Shown here: positions 60,185 to 64,000 of the stretch, piece after piece
Position numbering within the stretch: the stretch's first letter is position 1
Layout: the number at the start of each line of letters is the position of its first letter
DNA from: Deinococcus roseus
GTDB lineage: Bacteria; Deinococcota; Deinococci; Deinococcales; Deinococcaceae
Direction of reading: 5' to 3'
DNA length: 64,000 nt
Assembly (NCBI RefSeq): GCF_014646895.1
Contig: NZ_BMOD01000006.1
Coordinates: 85,078 to 149,077, forward strand
Translations under genes and position numbers: made by a program
Notes under the pieces: generated by a model
Seen by the model: the letters and a program-made list of their open reading frames with translations, nothing else
Database searches by the model: none
What the model was told of the DNA's origin: nothing

Positions 60185-60925
60185 CTAGACGGTGTGTGCG
60201 CGGGCCAGTCGGGCCTCCAGCCTGCGCTGCAGGGCATTGAAAATCGAAGAGAGCACCCAGTAGATCAGGGCAGCACTCAGGAAGTAAGCCCGTCCATCGA
60301 AGGTACGGGAATAATTCTCGTAGGCCACCTTCATCAGTTCCGGAATGGTGATGACGCTGAGCAGACTGGTGTCTTTCAGGAGGCCCACAAAGCTGTTCCC
60401 CATGCTGGGAATGGCAGTGCGAATCGCCTAGGGCAGGACCACCAGACTGAGCGTTTGCAGGTGGTTCAGGCCCAGGGATCGGGCAGCCTCCCACTGGCCT
60501 TTTCCCACCCCATCAATGGAGCCCCGGAGGGTTTCACTCATGTAAGCACCCACATTGAGACCGAGGGCCAGCGTGCCAGCCAGCCACACCGGAAAATCAA
60601 TCAGGATGTTGGGCACCAGTTTGGGGAAACTGGCGTCAATGGTCTGCCAGAAGGAGGGCACCCCGTAATAGGTCATGTAGATCTGCACCAGCAGGGGGGT
60701 GCCACGGATCACGCTGACGTAAAGCCGGGCCAGTGGATCCAGCACCGGGGTTTTGCTGACCCTCAACATGGCCACCACAAAAGCAATCACCACCCCGAGC
60801 ACCATGCTGCACACGGCGTACATCAGGGTGAAACGGGTTGCAAGCAGCATGGCCGGAAAAGCCACCACTGCATTCTGGTACATCAGCTTCAGGTCGTTCA
60901 ACAGGGTTTGCAGCAGCTCTGTCAT
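60185..60925 (-). pseudogene. Amino-acid ABC transporter permease, interrupted by amber codon
   Basis: A His/Glu/Gln/Arg/cystine-type permease (HisM/TcyB-like). The open frame from ATG 60925 (165 codons) stops at TAG (60428-60430), then continues in the same frame as AIRTAIPSMGNSFVGLLKDTSLL for 80 codons to 60185. The stop falls in the EAA loop, EAARSLGLNHLQTLSLVVLP-stop-AIRTAIP, where Gln is expected. A single CAG to TAG change explains it. Without readthrough the protein loses the last helices. Confidence 0.85.
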
Positions 60926-60937
60926 AAAAGGCCAGAA

Positions 60938-60957
60938 CCTCCCTTTCTCAAGGGAGG
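60938..60957. promoter_or_regulatory. Hairpin between binding-protein and permease genes
   Basis: CCTCCCTT, 4-nt loop, AAGGGAGG on both strands. No T run; likely RNA processing or stability element that keeps more binding protein than permease. It also holds the permease ribosome site (GGGAGG). Confidence 0.55.
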
Positions 60958-60973
60958 CTGGAAATGCATTTTT

Positions 60974-61747
60974 TTACTGGTCTTTGGGGGCTTTGGAGAC
61001 ATCTTTGCCAAACCACTTCTTGCTGATTTTCAGGTAGGTGCCGTCGTTTTTGATGTCATCAATGGCTTTGTTCAGGGCTGCGGCAAATTTGGGGTTGTTC
61101 TTCTGAAAGGGAATCCCCATGTAGGTGGCTTCTCCGATCTGGGCAGCTCCCTTGACCAGCAGACGGGTCTTCACGGTCAGATAAGCCAGCAGCAGGCTGT
61201 CATTCAGTGCGGCGTCGATGCGTCCCAGGCTCAGGTCGCGCAGGGTGTCCGGTGCAGCCTGGTAGGTTTTCAGGTCAATGCCACCAATGGCTTTTGCCAT
61301 GTCATAGTAGTTGCTTCCCAGACCCACCCCGAGCTTCTTGCCTTTGAGGTCTGCGAGGGTTTTGAACCTGCGGGGATCTCCTTTGCGGATGATCAACTGG
61401 GCACTGGAAACGATGTAGGGTTTGGAGAAATCCAGAATTTTCTGGCGCTCAGGGGTGATGGACACCTGATTGACGATCACATCGTATTTTCCGGCCTGCA
61501 GGCCAGCGATGATGCCGCTCCATTCGGTGGTGATGAATTCGGGTTTGACGCCCAGACGTTCGGCCAGTTCTTTTGCAATGTCCACATCGAAACCGACCAG
61601 CTGGTTCTTTTCATCGCGGTAGTTGAAAGGCGGGTAGGTGCCTTCCAGGGCAATTTTGAGGGTTCCACGGGCTTTGACCGTGTCCAGAAGTTCTGCGTGG
61701 GCTGCACTGAAGAGCAGGAGGCTGAGGGCCAGCAGGGATTTTTTCAT
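60974..61747 (-). CDS. Amino-acid ABC transporter substrate-binding protein
   Basis: A 257-aa SBP with signal peptide (MKKSLLALSLLLFSAAHA). Typical features: GTYPPFNYRDEKNQLVGFDVDIAKELAERLGV and GIIAGLQAGKYDVIVNQVSITPERQ. Cystine or polar amino acids are likely ligands. GAAAGGAC precedes ATG 61747. Confidence 0.93.
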   Translation of the reverse strand: MKKSLLALSLLLFSAAHAELLDTVKARGTLKIALEGTYPPFNYRDEKNQLVGFDVDIAKELAERLGVKPEFITTEWSGIIAGLQAGKYDVIVNQVSITPERQKILDFSKPYIVSSAQLIIRKGDPRRFKTLADLKGKKLGVGLGSNYYDMAKAIGGIDLKTYQAAPDTLRDLSLGRIDAALNDSLLLAYLTVKTRLLVKGAAQIGEATYMGIPFQKNNPKFAAALNKAIDDIKNDGTYLKISKKWFGKDVSKAPKDQ

Positions 61748-61882
61748 GGGTGTTGTCCTTTCAGGAGGCACGAGGCTTCTCAAGTCGCCGTCATCATAAA
61801 ATTGTTTACAATTTCTGTCAACTGCTTGAATGGCTTATGCGGTCAAGTGCAAAACCCTGCAAGAACATCATCAACAAAACAC

Positions 61883-61907
61883 AAAAAAGTCCTCCATACG
61901 GAGGACT
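61883..61907 (-). terminator. Terminator of ssuA-like gene
   Basis: AGTCCTCC, loop ATAC, GGAGGACT; on the minus strand followed by a T run. Confidence 0.88.
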
Positions 61908-61992
61908 GATTTTAATAGGTCTGCACAGAAAAAACATCGAGATCAGGTACAGAGATCAGCTGCAAAATCGGCAGGAGTGGAAGGCCCTGAGG

Positions 61993-62961
61993 TTATTTGC
62001 CCGTTGCGCTCAGGTTTTTGCTGAAGGGCACCTTGCCAATGACTTCGCTGGTCAGGTTGAGCTTGTTGGGCAGCACCCCGAGCTGGTAGAAGGTGTCTGC
62101 TTCTTTTTGCAGGTACTTGAGCTGGCTGTTGGGGAAAGCGGTGATGTTGTAATCCCCGGAGCGCAGCAGCACAGTTTTCAGGATGTCCCTGGGAATGCCC
62201 AGGTCCTCAAACCACAAATCCACCAGTTTGTCTTTGTTCTTGTTGGCCCAGATGGCCGTGCGGTTGAGTTCAGAAAGCAGGTAGGCCAGGGCTTTTTTCT
62301 TGCCGGGATCTTTGAGCACCCGGTCCACCGTGATCCAGTACCCCACCCCATCAATCAGGCCCTTGCTGTCCCGGATGACCCGCACGTTTCCACCTGCCTG
62401 TGCAATGGCGTAGAAGGGGTCCCAGATCACCCAGGCGTCCACAGCTTTGCCTTCCAGGGCACCTCGGGCCTCAGCGGGGGGCAAATTGACAATCTCCACG
62501 TCATTGAGGTCCAGTTTCTCTTCTTGCAGGGCAAGCTGGATCAGGTAGTGGGCAGCAGAGCCGCGTTGCAAGGCCACTTTTTTGCCCTTCAGGTCCTTGA
62601 TGCTCTTGATGGGGGAATCTTTGGGCACCAGAATGGCGCTTCCCTTGGGATCGGTGTTCTTGGTGATGCCCACGTAACGGATGGGGGTGCCAGCAGCCAG
62701 AGCGAAGATGCTGGGGGTGTCTCCCGTGGAACCAAAATCAATGGCTCCAGCACGTTCGGCTTCCAGAAGCTGGGGTCCGGCAGGGAACAGGTACCATTCA
62801 AATTTGATGCCCTGTTTGGCTGCGGTGTCCAGCCAGCCCAGAGACTTCAGGGCCACGGGCAGACCGCCTTTCTGGTATCCGATTTTGAACACAACATCTT
62901 CGGCATGGGCGATGGAACCAAGGGCGATCAGGGAAAGGGCAGCAAGGAACTGTTTCTTCAT
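61993..62961 (-). CDS. ssuA: Aliphatic sulfonate ABC transporter substrate-binding protein
   Basis: A 322-aa SBP of the NMT1/SsuA type, signal MKKQFLAALSLIALGSIAHA. Typical segments: KIGYQKGGLPVALKS, DFGSTGDTPSIFALAAGTPI, KGKKVALQRGSAAHYLI, VDAWVIWDPF. With the SsuD gene upstream it fits sulfonate sulfur use. GAGG before ATG 62961. Confidence 0.92.
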   Translation of the reverse strand: MKKQFLAALSLIALGSIAHAEDVVFKIGYQKGGLPVALKSLGWLDTAAKQGIKFEWYLFPAGPQLLEAERAGAIDFGSTGDTPSIFALAAGTPIRYVGITKNTDPKGSAILVPKDSPIKSIKDLKGKKVALQRGSAAHYLIQLALQEEKLDLNDVEIVNLPPAEARGALEGKAVDAWVIWDPFYAIAQAGGNVRVIRDSKGLIDGVGYWITVDRVLKDPGKKKALAYLLSELNRTAIWANKNKDKLVDLWFEDLGIPRDILKTVLLRSGDYNITAFPNSQLKYLQKEADTFYQLGVLPNKLNLTSEVIGKVPFSKNLSATGK

Positions 62962-63175
62962 AAAAAACCTCTTTTTTGCGGGAAAGGCTGAATTCTGACT
63001 CCAGAAGCTGGAGGTATTGGTTTTGGGGGCCTGCACCTGACCGTGCAGGCAAGACATGAGGAAGTCTGATGGTCTTTGCAGCAGTGTTCACCTCCTCACC
63101 CGGGGCTGGGATTTGGGTGTTCCCCGGGTGATGGAAATCGGCGTACCAGTTGAAGGAGAGAGAAGAATTTCAGGT

Positions 63176-64000
63176 TCAGTAAGAGACGGCCAGCCGTTTT
63201 TCTTCAGACTTGACCTTGAGGACCCCGGTCTGGGTCTTGCCAATGGCAGGGAACAGCAGTTCTGCTGTGTAATAAGCTTCTTCAAGATGGGGATAACCGG
63301 ACAGCACGAAGGTGTCCACCCCGATGTCCTGGTATTCCCGGATCAGGGCCGCGACGTTTTCGGGGTTGCCCACGAAGGCGGTTCCTGCTCCTCCGCGCAC
63401 CAGACCCACCCCGGCCCACAGGTTTTTGTGGATGGTGAGTTTGTTGCGGTCCCCACCGTGCAGGGCGATCATGCGGCGCTGGCCTTCGGAATCCCGACTG
63501 GCCTGAAAAGCCTGGGCTTTGCGAATGGCTTTGTCGTCCACCCGTTCGATCAGGCGGCTGGCAGCAACCCAGGCCTCTTCTTCGGTCTCCCGGACGATGA
63601 TGTGAGCACGGACGCCGAAACGGACTTTTCTGCCCAGCAGCGCGGCCTGCTCGGCCACCCGTTCGATCTTTTCTCTGGCAATGTGCGGCGGTTCACCCCA
63701 GGTCAGGTACACATCCGTGTACTCCGCAGCCACCCCAATCGCTGGTTCACTGCTTCCCCCGAAGTACACCGGAGGCAGTGGTTGCTGCACAGGCTGAAAT
63801 TGCAATTGACCCTCCGTGATCTGCAGGTGCTCTCCCTGGTAGGTCACTTTCTCCCCCTGCAAGAGGGCTCGGAAGATGTGCACCCACTCTCTGGTTAAAG
63901 CGTACCTCTGGTCTTTGCCCAGGTACTGCTCGGGGAGGCCTTCTGCCAGCAGGGCTTTGTCTCCCGATCCGCTGACCAGATTCAAGGAAACGCGACCGTT
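63176..64000 (-). CDS. ssuD: SsuD-like alkanesulfonate monooxygenase (5' part outside window)
   Basis: About 274 C-terminal residues of an FMNH2-dependent monooxygenase. Features: GRVSLNLVSGSGDK, PVYFGGSSEPAIGVAAEYTDVYLTWGEPPHI, GVRAHIIVRETEEEAW, SGYPHLEEAY. It releases sulfite from alkanesulfonates; sulfite would enter the sulfite reductase of 34.3 kb. The frame runs open off the right edge. Confidence 0.92.
   Translation of the reverse strand, partial: NGRVSLNLVSGSGDKALLAEGLPEQYLGKDQRYALTREWVHIFRALLQGEKVTYQGEHLQITEGQLQFQPVQQPLPPVYFGGSSEPAIGVAAEYTDVYLTWGEPPHIAREKIERVAEQAALLGRKVRFGVRAHIIVRETEEEAWVAASRLIERVDDKAIRKAQAFQASRDSEGQRRMIALHGGDRNKLTIHKNLWAGVGLVRGGAGTAFVGNPENVAALIREYQDIGVDTFVLSGYPHLEEAYYTAELLFPAIGKTQTGVLKVKSEEKRLAVSY

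Noticed and set aside
1..64000. Insertion sequences or prophage
   Set aside because: No transposase, integrase or phage structural gene could be recognised anywhere in the window.

Overview
The window looks like chromosome of a Deinococcus-type bacterium (Deinococcota); this is inference from content, since no rRNA gene is present. Supporting signs are the moderate-to-high GC, several start codons (ATG or GTG) only 6-7 nt downstream of a -10 hexamer as in leaderless mRNAs, dispersed GC-rich palindromes and 7-bp tandem repeats next to genes, and the housekeeping gene set. No transposase, phage gene or CRISPR array was found. Both window edges cut genes: a class A penicillin-binding protein on the left and an SsuD-like monooxygenase on the right.

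Layout. 1-1.7 kb: PBP1A and a lone receiver protein. 1.8-4.8 kb: acyl-CoA ligase and a divergent zinc alcohol dehydrogenase. 4.8-8.1 kb: phosphate-signalling cluster phoB-phoR-phoU plus a PstS-like protein. 8.2-10.6 kb: MBL hydrolase, metallophosphoesterase, a 59-aa membrane protein and a lipoprotein. 10.6-12.7 kb: cytochrome P450 and a divergent TetR regulator with an operator between them. 12.8-13.05 kb: tRNA-Trp(CCA) beside a decayed tandem copy, each followed by an almost identical UUCG-loop terminator. 13.1-15.9 kb: ABC exporter plus TetR. 16-19.1 kb: rhomboid protease, PSP1/YaaT-like protein, YebC. 19.3-23.7 kb: LtrA-like membrane protein, a 66-aa protein and a cytochrome bc operon (cytochrome c, Rieske, cytochrome b). 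23.8-26.1 kb: beta-lactamase-like hydrolase, a small Cys protein, a NarL-type regulator and a membrane protein.

26.2-30.1 kb: ferric-iron ABC importer (fbpABC) behind a strong promoter that overlaps a dyad. 30.6-33.1 kb: large U32-family protein carrying an in-frame copy of a dispersed palindromic repeat. 34.3-38.2 kb: assimilatory sulfate reduction operon (sulfite reductase, cysC, cysH, sat). 38.3-41.3 kb: secreted proteins, a YchJ-like protein and an App1-like phosphatase. 41.4-44.7 kb: glycine cleavage gcvT-gcvH and a flotillin. 44.8-51.8 kb: miscellaneous genes (cytochrome c, DUF4126, epimerase-like, HD, TMEM175-like, a 436-aa unknown, a 51-aa membrane protein, an alpha/beta hydrolase). 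52.1-57.5 kb: tyrosine catabolism operon (Lrp/AsnC regulator, hpd, hmgA, an unknown 286-aa protein, fahA, a DUF6882-like protein), tightly packed with overlapping ends. 57.6-58.9 kb: an 18-unit heptamer array in front of an ADC-like gene, and an HExxH membrane protein. 58.9-64 kb: MFS transporter, an amino-acid ABC importer whose permease has an in-frame amber codon, and ssuA/ssuD genes for sulfonate use.

Most interesting: (1) 7-bp tandem arrays that abut the -10 boxes of two unrelated genes; (2) a dispersed repeat translated in frame inside the U32 gene, with a second copy in the sulfate operon; (3) the nonsense codon in the amino-acid permease; (4) the tandem tRNA-Trp locus with one decayed copy; (5) an uncharacterised 286-aa protein wedged between hmgA and fahA; (6) an 18-bp perfect hairpin inside the coding sequence of a small cysteine protein.
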